This document shows, piece after piece, positions 37,767 through 46,742 of a stretch of 64,000 bases of DNA (its first letter is position 1; every line of letters begins with the position of its first letter). The stretch lies in contig NZ_VOBR01000005.1 of assembly GCF_007845675.1 (NCBI RefSeq), positions 380,163 through 444,162 of the forward strand. The letters are read 5' to 3'. The translations under genes and the position numbers were made by a program. This DNA is from Lentzea tibetensis. GTDB lineage: Bacteria > Actinomycetota > Actinomycetes > Mycobacteriales > Pseudonocardiaceae. Under the pieces are notes generated by a model. That model worked only from the letters and a program-made list of their open reading frames with translations. It had not been told where the DNA came from and did not search any database.

Positions 37767-37916
37767 CCAGAAACGGAAAGATCCAGGTCAGGGCATCACT
37801 GTCCGAACACCGGCGCCGACACACCGTTACGCCAACACGCCGGTCCAGTAGCCCGAACGGATGACGACGGCGTCAGGGTTTGGCATGGGCCCCCATCGCT
37901 GAGTCATGATTCGCGC

Positions 37917-40361
37917 ATGGCTGCGCATGACAGTGACAGACCGTCACATCAGGCGCCGGTCATGAGCGGCCGCGGAAACCTGCCGGCCGAGACCACCACG
38001 TTCGTCGGCCGGGAAACGCTGCTCGCCGAGACCGGCGGTCGGCTACGTCAGGCGCGGCTGGTCACGTTGACCGGCACGGGTGGAGTGGGCAAGACGCGCG
38101 CCGCCGTCCAACTGGGACGGCAGGCGCGCGACGCCGGTGTGTACCGGCACGGTGTGTGGATGGTGTCGCTGGCCGGGCTCAAGGACCCCGGTCTGCTGGC
38201 GCGCACCGTCGCGCAGTCGCTGGACATCGTCGACAACTCGCGCGAGGCGGGCCTCGCGCACCTGATCGAGTCGTTGCGCGACAAGCACCTGCTGCTGATC
38301 CTGGACAACTGCGAGCACCTGCTCGCCGCCGCTCAGCACCTGGTCCACGACCTGCTGCGCGCGTGCGACGGTCTCACCGTGCTCACGACCAGCCGCGAAC
38401 GCATCGGCACCTACGGCGAGCACATCGTCCGCGTACCTCCGCTCGGCGTGACCGAGGGCGAGGCGGTGCGGCTGTTCCTCGACCGCGCCGGGGCGACGGG
38501 CGCCGAGCTCGACGACAGCCAGCTCGGCGAGATCACCGAGCTGTGCCACCTGCTGGACGGCCTGCCGCTCGCCATCGAGCTGGCCGCCGCCCGGCTCGGT
38601 GAGCTGTCGCTGACCGACATCCTCGAGCAGCTCGTCGACCGCCGGTTCTCGCTGCTGGTCGGTGGCGACGACATGGGCCTGCCGCACCACCAGACGCTGC
38701 AGCGCGCCTTCGAGTGGTCGGCCGCGCACTGCAGTCCTGGCGAGAAGTTGTTGTGGTCGCGTCTGTCGGTGTTCCCGGCGAACTTCAGCCGCGCGGCGGC
38801 CGAGGCGGTGTGCACGGGCGAGGGCATCGACCGCGAGGACGTGCTGGACCTGCTGACCGGCCTGGTCCGCAAGTCGATCCTGATCGCCGAGCCGAGCCCG
38901 GTGTCCCGCCGCACCCGCTACCGCATGCTGGAGACGGTGGCCCAGTTCGGCGCTCGCATGCTCGCACCGGACGAGCGCGTCCCGGTGCGTCAGGCACACG
39001 CGGACCACTACCGCGACCTGATCGCCGAGGCCGCGCGCGACTGGTTCTCGCCGCACGAGGTCCGCTGGATGGGCACGCTGCGCGAGGAGTGGCAGAACAT
39101 CCGCGTCGCGATCGCGTTCTACCTGTCGCAGCCAGCGCAGGTCGAGTTCGCCGCCCAGCTCGCGATCGACGTGGGCCGCACCCGCTTCGCCACGTTCGCC
39201 GGCCTGCTGGGCCAGACGCTGGACCTGCTGGAGAACGCCTACCGCGCCCAGCCGTCCGCCGCGATCCTCGCCCACCGCGCGTGGATCCTGCTCGTGCAGG
39301 GCGACGCCGAGGCCGCCGCACCGCACCTGCGCCAGGCCCGCATCCTGGCCCCGCACGACCCCCAGCTGCTGTACACCGAGGCCGCGCACCAGTTCCTGGC
39401 CGAGGAGAACCCGGTGCGCGCCAAGGGGTGCGTGGCCACGTTCCGCGTGGTGCTCGACCAGCTGATCGCCGATGGCGACACCCCTGGCGACGCCCACATG
39501 GTCGAGCTGTTCTACGCGATGTCCGCCTGCTTCCTCGGCGACCGCGACACCGCGGACCGCTCCACCCGCGGCCTGCTGACGTCCGTCGAAGAGCACCACG
39601 CCGAGTGGTCCGGCTCGTGGGCGCTGTGGACGCGCGGCCTGTTCGAGCTGCTGCACGGCGAACCGCACCAGGCATACCTGCTGGCGCAACAGGCATTGGC
39701 GACGCAGCACGACATCGGCGACACGTGGGGCCCCGCGTTCAACCTGTGGCTGCTCGCGTGCGCCACCGCCGAGCTCGGCGCCCACCAGCGCGCCGCGCGG
39801 TTGTTCGGCGGCCACTGGTCCCAGGAACGCACCTCCCGCATCCGGTTCGCCGGACTGCGGCCGTGGGCCCGCGTGCGCGAGAAGATCGACCGGCGCATCC
39901 GGCAGGCACTCGGGGACGACGAGTACACCGCCGAGCTGGCCCGCGGTGCCGCGCTGCGACCCGAGCAGGTGCTCGCGCTCGCACTCGAACCGCTGCCCGC
40001 CGCAGAGCGCAAGCCGTCCGGCAAACAAGCGCTGCCCGGTGGGTTGACCAAGCAGGAGTACACGATCGCCGGGCTCGTCGCCGATGGGTTGACCAGCAAG
40101 CAGATCGGGGAGCGGCTGTTCATCTCGCCCCGCACCGCTGATCGGCACGTGGTCAACATTCGGGCCAAGTTGGGGTTGCCCAACCGGCTCGCGCTCGCCG
40201 CTTGGCATCACGAGCAGATTCGGCGGTTCGAGCGTGGCGGCATTGATCCTGGGCCTGTTGAGCGGGCGTTGGACGCTGCTCTCGAGGGTGGGGACATGAT
40301 GGCGCCTGCTCTTTATGACGAGTACGTGCGGGTTGAGCGGGATCGGTATCGGGGGCCGTGA
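37917..40361 (+). CDS. NB-ARC/LuxR-type ATPase regulator
   Basis: 814-aa STAND-class regulator. Residues ~28-300 form the ATPase (Walker A LTGTGGVGKTRAAV, Walker B LLLILDNCEHLL, LDGLPLAIELAAARLGELS). Helical, TPR-like repeats follow (~430-640). A LuxR helix-turn-helix closes the protein (LTKQEYTIAGLVADGLTSKQ, SPRTADRHVVNIRAKLGLPN). Such proteins switch transcription after binding ATP and a signal; targets are unknown. The last ~250 bp switch to a different codon choice (more TTG, GCT). It is monocistronic. Confidence 0.93.
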   Translation: MAAHDSDRPSHQAPVMSGRGNLPAETTTFVGRETLLAETGGRLRQARLVTLTGTGGVGKTRAAVQLGRQARDAGVYRHGVWMVSLAGLKDPGLLARTVAQSLDIVDNSREAGLAHLIESLRDKHLLLILDNCEHLLAAAQHLVHDLLRACDGLTVLTTSRERIGTYGEHIVRVPPLGVTEGEAVRLFLDRAGATGAELDDSQLGEITELCHLLDGLPLAIELAAARLGELSLTDILEQLVDRRFSLLVGGDDMGLPHHQTLQRAFEWSAAHCSPGEKLLWSRLSVFPANFSRAAAEAVCTGEGIDREDVLDLLTGLVRKSILIAEPSPVSRRTRYRMLETVAQFGARMLAPDERVPVRQAHADHYRDLIAEAARDWFSPHEVRWMGTLREEWQNIRVAIAFYLSQPAQVEFAAQLAIDVGRTRFATFAGLLGQTLDLLENAYRAQPSAAILAHRAWILLVQGDAEAAAPHLRQARILAPHDPQLLYTEAAHQFLAEENPVRAKGCVATFRVVLDQLIADGDTPGDAHMVELFYAMSACFLGDRDTADRSTRGLLTSVEEHHAEWSGSWALWTRGLFELLHGEPHQAYLLAQQALATQHDIGDTWGPAFNLWLLACATAELGAHQRAARLFGGHWSQERTSRIRFAGLRPWARVREKIDRRIRQALGDDEYTAELARGAALRPEQVLALALEPLPAAERKPSGKQALPGGLTKQEYTIAGLVADGLTSKQIGERLFISPRTADRHVVNIRAKLGLPNRLALAAWHHEQIRRFERGGIDPGPVERALDAALEGGDMMAPALYDEYVRVERDRYRGP

Positions 40362-40379
40362 GGTTTCTGGTGTGGGGTG

Positions 40380-40800
40380 GGGAGGTTCTCGCTGATCACC
40401 TCACGGTCGCCATATTTTCAGGGCGGGGTCAAGACAAAAAGACGTCTTGACCCCGCCCTGAAAATATGGCAAGGCTGCGCCTGATCAGCGAGCCCCTCCC
40501 CACCCCTGCCCTCCGGGAAAGTTTGTTCTGATCATTTGGCCGCCGGTTTGTGCTCGGGGGCCGCGCCCGCTTGGCAGTGCGGGGGTTGGGAGTGCGGCGG
40601 GCGCTCCTTTCTTTTGGTACCTGCCGGTTCTCGCTGGGCTCTCTTGGTGCCTGCCGGATCGTGGTGGGTCGCCGGGTGTGCTGGCGTCGCTTCGCTCGCG
40701 CGTTCTCGGCTTGCGTGCCTGCGGGGCCGGGGATTGTCGGTGCTGGCTGAGACCATCGATCGGGGGGTTCTCACTGCCAGGGGACGCCTGCGTGAGCGTG
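40380..40800. repeat. Dispersed intergenic repeat, copy B (inverted relative to copy A)
   Basis: Reverse complement of 16014-16325 with the same order of blocks: terminal hairpin (40380-40398 with 40482-40500), CACTGCC/CCCCGC block (40565-40600), spaced GGTACCTGCCGG subrepeats (40615-40660) and GGGGATTGTCGGTGCTGGCT (40729-40748). It carries an extra perfect palindrome within the hairpin loop. Confidence 0.85.
40410..40469. repeat. Perfect 26-bp inverted repeat with 8-base loop inserted in copy B
   Basis: Arms 40410-40435 and 40444-40469 are exact complements; the loop is AAAAAGAC. It lies within the loop of the outer hairpin of copy B, where copy A has no such sequence. It would also serve as a strong terminator for the regulator gene ending at 40361. 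Confidence 0.92.
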
Positions 40801-41034
40801 CCCCAGCCCCAGCGAGCGACCGGACACGTCGACACGCCGAAACCACGGTCAGGTTGGGGCATCCCTGCCCACGGCGAAGCCCCGAACCCGAGGCCGGGAG
40901 CGCCCAGAACCGGGCAAACACCTCGGCCACACCTGGGAACCCCGATGGCGAGCGGCCACGGACACACCCCGCGCGCACAACGGTGCCGCCCAGGCCAACC
41001 CCGTGCCCAGGCGGCACCAGAACATGGAGATGCG

Positions 41035-41076
41035 GCATCGGGCCCCGGCGTGGGCTGGCACGCTGGGGCCCGATGC
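41035..41076 (-). terminator. Hairpin terminator after the VOC gene
   Basis: 18-bp stem (41035-41052 with 41059-41076, one G-U pair) and 6-base loop, 44 bases past the minus-strand VOC gene's stop. Between 40801 and 41034 I see no gene. Confidence 0.75.
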
Positions 41077-41119
41077 CCCGGTGGTGCGGCTCAAATCCCT
41101 CAGGTGATGCGCACGGACC

Positions 41120-41494
41120 TCACTTGGCACTCCTTCGCGCAGTGCTGATGCAGAACGGATAACCGGCGGGGTCGATCAACACCCGCCACGCGTCGCCGGG
41201 TTGGAAGTCCGGCTTGGTGGCGCCCAGCTTCACGCACCGGGCCTCGGCCTCGTCCAGGTCGTCGGCCGTCAGGTTCAGGTGGAACTGCTTGGGTGAGTCC
41301 GGGTCGGGCCAGCGCGGGGGGACTCCGTCCACGCGCCAGAAGACTATGGGGACGCCGTCGCCCTTGATGGTCGCGTGGTCGTCGTCGGCGTCCATGATCT
41401 GCCAGCCGAGTACCTGGTGGTAGAAGTCCGCCAGGGCTTTGGGCTCAGCACAGCCGATACCGATCATGGCCAGGTTGGCCGATCCAGCCGCCAT
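41120..41494 (-). CDS. VOC-superfamily glyoxalase-like protein
   Basis: 124-aa protein, ATG 41494 (MAAGSANLAMIGIGCAEPKA). Two VOC half-units are visible: ALADFYHQVLGWQIMDADDD and AEARCVKLGATKPDFQPGDA, closing with VLIDPAGYPFCIST. It matches the Glyoxalase_6-type small family of actinomycetes. Its substrate is unknown. An upstream extension to 41584 reads through a hairpin and has no family likeness. Confidence 0.88.
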   Translation of the reverse strand: MAAGSANLAMIGIGCAEPKALADFYHQVLGWQIMDADDDHATIKGDGVPIVFWRVDGVPPRWPDPDSPKQFHLNLTADDLDEAEARCVKLGATKPDFQPGDAWRVLIDPAGYPFCISTARRSAK

Positions 41495-41944
41495 GCCACA
41501 CCGCCTTCGACAGGGAGAACGGTGCCAGGCGGGCTCACCGTGGCGGCGGACCACGGTGAACCCGCCTGATTGCACCTCCAGCACGCGGACGCCACGGTCG
41601 AGGCGGTGCCTGACGAATCCGCGGCCACTCCCCCGTGACCGCGGCCATCACCTCGGCCAGACACCATCGTCTCCCGGCCCTGGTCGGCTGACGGTCTGAC
41701 CGGGCTGGGCGACTCACCTCGTTCGTGGTGTCCGCTCGACACGGGTTGCGTGCCGGTCCACAGGTTCAACCAAGTGAGAGTCCACCCGCATCGGCAAATT
41801 GACCCATTCCAACACTATGTAGCCAATGATCCTATCTTTGAGCCCTCAGAACGGCAGACCAACCCGAATGAGGGCAGTTACATCCGATGTCTGTCGCTAG
41901 ACTGCCGCTTGCCGTCGCCAGCGAGCACCCCAACGGGAGGGTCT
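41495..41944. other. Intergenic region with a strong hairpin
   Basis: No gene is supported. A 17-bp near-perfect hairpin (41527-41543 with 41551-41567, loop CGGCGGA) sits near the VOC start. Bases 41790-41900 are unusually AT-rich (e.g. ACACTATGTAGCCAATGATC) and probably hold the fucosidase promoter, but no clear -35/-10 pair stands out. Confidence 0.55.
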
Positions 41945-43681
41945 ATGCGGGCAGTGGCGGCAGTACTCGCTCTAGTCGCGGCGATGGCGGCACCGGCAAC
42001 AGCGGCACCCAGTACCCCGGCGGACGACGCGTTCACCTCGCCGCGCACGCAGTGGTGGCGGGACGCGAAGTTCGGCATGTTCATCCACTTCGGCACCTAC
42101 GCGTACTGGGGTGGCGAGTACACGCGCAAGGACGGCACGGTCTGCCAGGACGCCGAGTGGATCCAGCTCCGGTGCGAGATCCCGTGGGCCGAGTACGAGG
42201 CGGGCGCTAAGAAGTTCAACCCGGCGAAGTTCGACGCGGGTGCGATCACGCAGCTCGCGAAGGACGCGGGGCAGCGGTACGTCGTCTTCACCGCCAAGCA
42301 CCACGACGGGTACGCGATGTGGCCGACCAAGACGAACAAGTGGAACCTGCGCGACCACTCCTCGTTCGACCGCAACCGCGACGTCCTCGCCGAGCTGAAG
42401 CGGGAGGCCGACAAGAAGGACATCAGGTTCGGGCTCTACTACTCGATCACCGACTGGCACGACCCCGGCACGGCAGGCGACGCGGCCGCGTACAAGAAGA
42501 CGATGCGCGAGCAGCTGACCGAGCTGGTGCGGAACTACCACCCGGCGACGCTGTGGTTCGACGGCCACGCGCGGGAGTGGTGGACGCTCAAGGACGGCGA
42601 GGACCTGCAGGACTACCTCAGGAAGCTCGACCCCAACCTGATCATCAACGACCGGGTCGGCAAGAGCCGGTTCGTCGACGGTGACCACGAGACGCCCGAA
42701 CGCCACCAGAACATCCCGGCTGCACCGATCGAGGGCACGCTCTGGGAGTCGTGCGTGACCACCAGCAACCGCTGGGGCTGGGCCCGCTACGACACGGCGT
42801 TCAAGCCGGCGAGCCAGCTCACCCGCTTCCTGACCGACATCGTCGGCCGTGACGGCAACCTGCTGCAGAACGTCGGGCCGGACAACACCGGTGTCATCCC
42901 CGAAGGGGCCGCGAACAGCCTGCGCGGCGTCGGCGACTGGTTGCGCGCCAACGGGCAGCACCAGGCCGTGTACGGCACGGCGCTCACCGGACTCGTCGCG
43001 GACCCCGCGTGGGGCGCGGTCAGCCGCAAGGGCGACAAGCTCTACCTCTCGGTCTACGACTGGGGGCCGAAGCTGCACCTGACCGCCAAGGACAACTTCG
43101 GCATCACCGGCGCGAAGGTGCTCGGCAGCGACCAGGAGGTGACGTGGCAGAAGGCGGGCGACGGCTACGACATCAGCCCCAAGGGCGCCGCCACCAACCC
43201 GGTTGCGACCGTGGTCGAGCTGACCATCACCGCACCCAAGGCCCAAGTCGGACACGGCATCGGACTGAAGGCCCAGTACTGGAAGAACCCGGACTTCACC
43301 GGCAAGCCCGCCACCACGAAGACCGAGCCCACGCTCAACTTCGCCTGGCGCCAAGGTGGTTCGCCGCAGGGCGTCGGCACGGACAACTTCGCCGCGCGCT
43401 GGACGGGGTTCGTGCAGCCGCAGTTCACCGGCGAGCACACGTTCCTGACGGTGTCCGACGAGACGGTGAAGGTGTGGGTCGACGGCAAGGTCGTCATCGA
43501 CAACACCACGCCGCACGGCCCGAAGCTCGACAAGGGCACCGTCACCCTGCAGGCGGGCAAGAGGTACTCGATCCGGGTCGACTACACCGAACGCACCGGT
43601 GAGGCGTATCTGAAGCTGTTGTGGTCCAACCCGAACCGCCAGCAGCACGTCATCCCCGCCACGCAGCTCTATCCCATGTGA
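41945..43681 (+). CDS. Secreted alpha-L-fucosidase (GH29) with PA14 domain
   Basis: 578-aa exported glycosidase releasing L-fucose. Signal peptide 1-21 (ATA|APS). The GH29 barrel shows WWRDAKFGMFIHFGTYAYWG, VFTAKHHDGYAMWPTKTNKW and the nucleophile Asp in ATLWFDGHAREWW. A beta-sandwich domain follows, then a C-terminal PA14 domain (LKAQYWKNPDFTGKPATTKT) that binds carbohydrate. ATG 41945 follows GGGAGGGTCT. It is monocistronic. Confidence 0.94.
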   Translation: MRAVAAVLALVAAMAAPATAAPSTPADDAFTSPRTQWWRDAKFGMFIHFGTYAYWGGEYTRKDGTVCQDAEWIQLRCEIPWAEYEAGAKKFNPAKFDAGAITQLAKDAGQRYVVFTAKHHDGYAMWPTKTNKWNLRDHSSFDRNRDVLAELKREADKKDIRFGLYYSITDWHDPGTAGDAAAYKKTMREQLTELVRNYHPATLWFDGHAREWWTLKDGEDLQDYLRKLDPNLIINDRVGKSRFVDGDHETPERHQNIPAAPIEGTLWESCVTTSNRWGWARYDTAFKPASQLTRFLTDIVGRDGNLLQNVGPDNTGVIPEGAANSLRGVGDWLRANGQHQAVYGTALTGLVADPAWGAVSRKGDKLYLSVYDWGPKLHLTAKDNFGITGAKVLGSDQEVTWQKAGDGYDISPKGAATNPVATVVELTITAPKAQVGHGIGLKAQYWKNPDFTGKPATTKTEPTLNFAWRQGGSPQGVGTDNFAARWTGFVQPQFTGEHTFLTVSDETVKVWVDGKVVIDNTTPHGPKLDKGTVTLQAGKRYSIRVDYTERTGEAYLKLLWSNPNRQQHVIPATQLYPM

Positions 43682-43732
43682 GACGCGGGGAGCGAGACGG
43701 AAGTGGAACGGGATCGGTGATCACGACCCTCG

Positions 43733-44509
43733 GTGCTCGTGACATCGATCCTGCTCCGCGCGGCGTCCCACCCCTACCTCGCCGACCACGAGATCGGCGG
43801 GACGCCGGTCGTGCCGGTGGCGCTGGTGCTGGAGTGGTTCGCGGCCGCGGCGGCCGACCGGCCGAAGCCGCTGGTGCTGCGCAGAACGAACGTGCTGCGC
43901 AAGATCTCGCTCACCGGGTTCCGCGCGGCCGGTGACCGGTACGCGGTGCGCCGCGAGGTCACCGGCCCCGACCTGGGGCTGACCCTGGTCGACGACAACG
44001 GGCTCCCGCACTACCGCGCGTCGGTGACGCGCAACGAGGCGCTGGAACCGAGTGCGCCGTGGACGGTGCCGTCCGGCCTGCGCCCGCCGCCGCGGCTCAA
44101 CACCTACGACGGCAACGTCCTCTTCCACGGGCCTGCTTTCCGCTCCATCAAACGGTTCCACGGCCTGTCGCCGACGGGCGCGGTCGGTGTCGTCGTCGGC
44201 CTCCGCGAGCTCGGCTGGCCGGACGACGGCTGGCACACCGACCCGCCCGCGGTCGACGGCGGCATCCAGCTGGCCGTGCTGTGGGCCGAGCAGGTCATCG
44301 GCGCCGCGACGCTGCCGATGTCCGTCCGCGAGTTCCGCGTGCACCGGCCGGGCCCGTTCCCCGGGCCGGTGCGCGGCTTCGTGCGCAGGCGCCGGGCCGA
44401 CGCGCTGTCCGCCGAGTGCGACATCGGTTTTGTGGGCGTCGACGGCGTGCCGCGCCTCGAGCTCGTTGGTGTGTCCCTGATCGCCCGGCCAGACGGAGCA
44501 ACCCGATGA
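43733..44509 (+). CDS. Stand-alone polyketide-synthase-type dehydratase-like protein
   Basis: 258-aa double hot-dog protein. The first half reads HPYLADHEIGGTPVVPVALV, matching the substrate-tunnel and catalytic-His region of PKS dehydratase domains. The second half has PAVDGGIQLAVLWAEQ, the place of the catalytic Asp. It lacks other PKS domains. GTG 43733 is chosen; GTG 43739 is possible. It overlaps the start of the catalase-like gene (ATGA at 44506), so the two probably act together, perhaps on a lipid or polyketide. Confidence 0.7.
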   Translation: MLVTSILLRAASHPYLADHEIGGTPVVPVALVLEWFAAAAADRPKPLVLRRTNVLRKISLTGFRAAGDRYAVRREVTGPDLGLTLVDDNGLPHYRASVTRNEALEPSAPWTVPSGLRPPPRLNTYDGNVLFHGPAFRSIKRFHGLSPTGAVGVVVGLRELGWPDDGWHTDPPAVDGGIQLAVLWAEQVIGAATLPMSVREFRVHRPGPFPGPVRGFVRRRRADALSAECDIGFVGVDGVPRLELVGVSLIARPDGATR

Positions 44510-45510
44510 TGATCTCCAAGGGTTGCGACGACCCGCAGCTGCGCGACGTCGACACCGAGTTCCGCGAGGTGCTCACCTCGATGCTGCCCATGGTGCGGGC
44601 CAGCGTGGTGAGCAGGCGGAGGTTCTTCCACTCCCGCTCGACGACGCTGCGCGGCGGCATCCGCGTGCTGGAGGACCCGGACCTCCCCGAGCACGGCTTC
44701 TTCCGCCCCGGCAGGCGGTTCGACGTCATCGCCAGGTACGCCAACGGGTACGGCACCGACGACATCGCACCGGCCGTGCGCGGGCTGACCCTGCGCCTGG
44801 TGGAGAACGCGCGGACGACCGACGGCCTGCTCGACCTGCCGCTCAACACCGGCGAGTGCTTCTACGTGCCCACGGCGGACGCGTTCCGGCGCGCGCAGCA
44901 CGACGGCCCGGAGCGCGACGACCTGCTGCGCCGCAACCCGCACTACCGCGACGTCATCTGGCGCAGCGTCCGCAGGCCGACGTCGTTCACCACCTACCGC
45001 TACTACTCGCAGGCACCGACGTGCTTCGTCGACACCGCGGGCGCGCTGTCGTTCGCGCGCTACCGGGTGCTGCCCGGCCCCGGCCAGGGCGGGTCGCAGG
45101 ACCGCAGCGCGGTGAGCCCGGCGGGCATGTGGATGCCGCCGCACCCGCCGAACACGCTGTCGCGCGACCCCGACGACCGGCGCCCGCGCTCGTACCTGCA
45201 CGACGACCTGCGCTACCGGGTGCTCACCGCACCGGTGCAGGGTCTGCTCCAGGTCCAGCTGCACCCCGGCGAGGACGGCGACGCCGCGCTCGACGCGACC
45301 CGCCCGTGGCCGGAGCGCTGGCGCGACCTCGCGGAGTTCTCCCTGGACCGGCTGATGGACGACGAGCTGGTGGAGCCACTGCGGTTCAGCCCCGCGACCG
45401 CCCCGCCCGAGCTGGGCATCGCACTGGCCAGGTCCCCGCACGAGAACGCCTCGCTCAACCACCTCCGCGCACTCGTCTACCACCTGGCGTCCTCGGCCCG
45501 AATCACGTAG
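44506..45510 (+). CDS. Catalase-like haem protein
   Basis: 334-aa protein with the catalase core pattern: HGFFRPGRRFDVIARYANGY, VRGLTLRLVEN and a C-terminal helix. It is shorter than true catalases and resembles the catalase-related peroxidase/allene-oxide-synthase-like group that acts on lipid hydroperoxides. A haem Tyr is plausible but not certain. It is coupled to the dehydratase-like gene upstream and followed by a TetR gene 49 bp later. Confidence 0.75.
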   Translation: MMISKGCDDPQLRDVDTEFREVLTSMLPMVRASVVSRRRFFHSRSTTLRGGIRVLEDPDLPEHGFFRPGRRFDVIARYANGYGTDDIAPAVRGLTLRLVENARTTDGLLDLPLNTGECFYVPTADAFRRAQHDGPERDDLLRRNPHYRDVIWRSVRRPTSFTTYRYYSQAPTCFVDTAGALSFARYRVLPGPGQGGSQDRSAVSPAGMWMPPHPPNTLSRDPDDRRPRSYLHDDLRYRVLTAPVQGLLQVQLHPGEDGDAALDATRPWPERWRDLAEFSLDRLMDDELVEPLRFSPATAPPELGIALARSPHENASLNHLRALVYHLASSARIT

Positions 45511-45539
45511 TTGACACCGCAGGCTAATGGCATTAGCTT
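45511..45539 (+). promoter_or_regulatory. TetR promoter with palindromic operator
   Basis: TTGACA at 45511, 17-bp spacer, TAGCTT at 45534. The palindrome GCTAATGGCATTAGC (45523-45537) lies between them, a good self-operator for the TetR gene starting at 45560. Confidence 0.7.
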
Positions 45540-45559
45540 TTCGGCTATGGGAGATAGCC

Positions 45560-46117
45560 GTGGCTAGGCCGGCGTTGTCGACGTCCGCCGTCGTGGACGC
45601 CGCGCTGGCCGTCGTGGACGAGCTGGGCGCGACCGCCTTGACGCTGGCGAACGTCGCGAGCCGCACCGGTGTCGCGACGCCGTCGCTGTACAAGCACGTC
45701 GGCGGTCTCGCGGACCTCCAGAAGCTGGTCGGCGTGCGGATACTCGACGAGATGACCGCGCGGTTCAGCTCGGCCGCGATGGGCCGCAGCGGCGACGACG
45801 CGGTGGCGGCGCTGATGCGCGAGTACCGCGCGTACGCCGCCGAGCACCCGAAGCGCTACCCGCTCGCGCCCGTGGATCCGCTGCACGACCCGGCGCAGCG
45901 CGAAGCGGGGGTGCGGCTGCTCGAGGTGATGCTCGCGGCGCTGCGCGAGTACGGCCTGTCCGGCTCGGCGGCCATCCACGCCACGCGGCGCCTGCGGGTG
46001 GTCGTGCACGGCTTCGCGTCCATCGAGGCGGCGGGCGGTTTCGGCCTGCCGGAGGAGCTGGACGACACCTACGAGCAGCTCATCGACATGTACCTGGCGA
46101 GCCTGAGGAGAGACTGA
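45560..46117 (+). CDS. TetR-family transcriptional regulator
   Basis: 185-aa repressor. The HTH is ALTLANVASRTGVATPSLYK; the C-terminal domain carries the WHG-type HGFASIEAAGGFGLPEELDD. GTG 45560 is chosen because the ATG at 45527 lies inside the promoter and operator. Its stop shares a base with the ATG of the following membrane protein. It probably represses that gene and itself; the ligand is unknown. Confidence 0.92.
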   Translation: MARPALSTSAVVDAALAVVDELGATALTLANVASRTGVATPSLYKHVGGLADLQKLVGVRILDEMTARFSSAAMGRSGDDAVAALMREYRAYAAEHPKRYPLAPVDPLHDPAQREAGVRLLEVMLAALREYGLSGSAAIHATRRLRVVVHGFASIEAAGGFGLPEELDDTYEQLIDMYLASLRRD

Positions 46118-46716
46118 TGTCAACGAATCGCATGGGCGCGGTGTTACTCGCGGCCGCCGGCGTGCTGTTCCTGCTCTACCCCGCCATCCGCCCGTGGGAG
46201 GACGAGTCCACTGTGGAGGGAGCGACCAAGGCGATCGGCTCCGACGCCTGGGTCGCATCGCACCTCTTCGCGATGCTCGGGTTCATCCTGGTGCCGCTGG
46301 CACTGCTCGCCATCCGGGTCACCGGCGCGGCGCTCGTGACGTTCTGGGTCGGCGTCGGCCTGACGCTCCCCTACTACGGCGCCGAGGACTTCGCGCTGAA
46401 CGCCGCGGCGAAGAACCAGTCCGACCTGCTCGCCATCGTCGAGGACTTCCGGTACGGCACGGTCGCGGTCACGACGTTCTCGATCGGCCTGCTGCTCATC
46501 GCGGTCGGCGCGATCCTCACCGCCAGGGCGATCGCGCGCACCGAACTGCGGTGGAGCGCAGTGCTGTTCGCCGCCGGCTTCGCGCTGTTCCTGCCGCAGT
46601 TCTTCACGCCACCGGCCGTGCGGATCGCGCACGGCGTGCTGCTGGCCGCGGGCTGCGTCGGGTTCGCCGTGGCCGTCTGGCGCGCGGACGCCAAGCGGCC
46701 TGTCACCGCGAGCTGA
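46117..46716 (+). CDS. Integral membrane protein co-translated with TetR
   Basis: 199-aa protein with six hydrophobic segments, beginning MSTNRMGAVLLAAAGVLFLL. It has no recognised family motif. Overlap TGATG with the TetR stop marks it as the regulator's likely target. It may be a small transporter or a stress membrane protein; this is not decidable from sequence. Confidence 0.75.
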   Translation: MSTNRMGAVLLAAAGVLFLLYPAIRPWEDESTVEGATKAIGSDAWVASHLFAMLGFILVPLALLAIRVTGAALVTFWVGVGLTLPYYGAEDFALNAAAKNQSDLLAIVEDFRYGTVAVTTFSIGLLLIAVGAILTARAIARTELRWSAVLFAAGFALFLPQFFTPPAVRIAHGVLLAAGCVGFAVAVWRADAKRPVTAS

Positions 46717-46742
46717 ACACCAGGTCCACAAAGGACCAACGG

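Noticed and set aside
40536-41162. Open frame of ~208 aa across repeat B
   Set aside because: It is formed from the repeat and GC-rich spacer, which open long frames by chance; no homology features.
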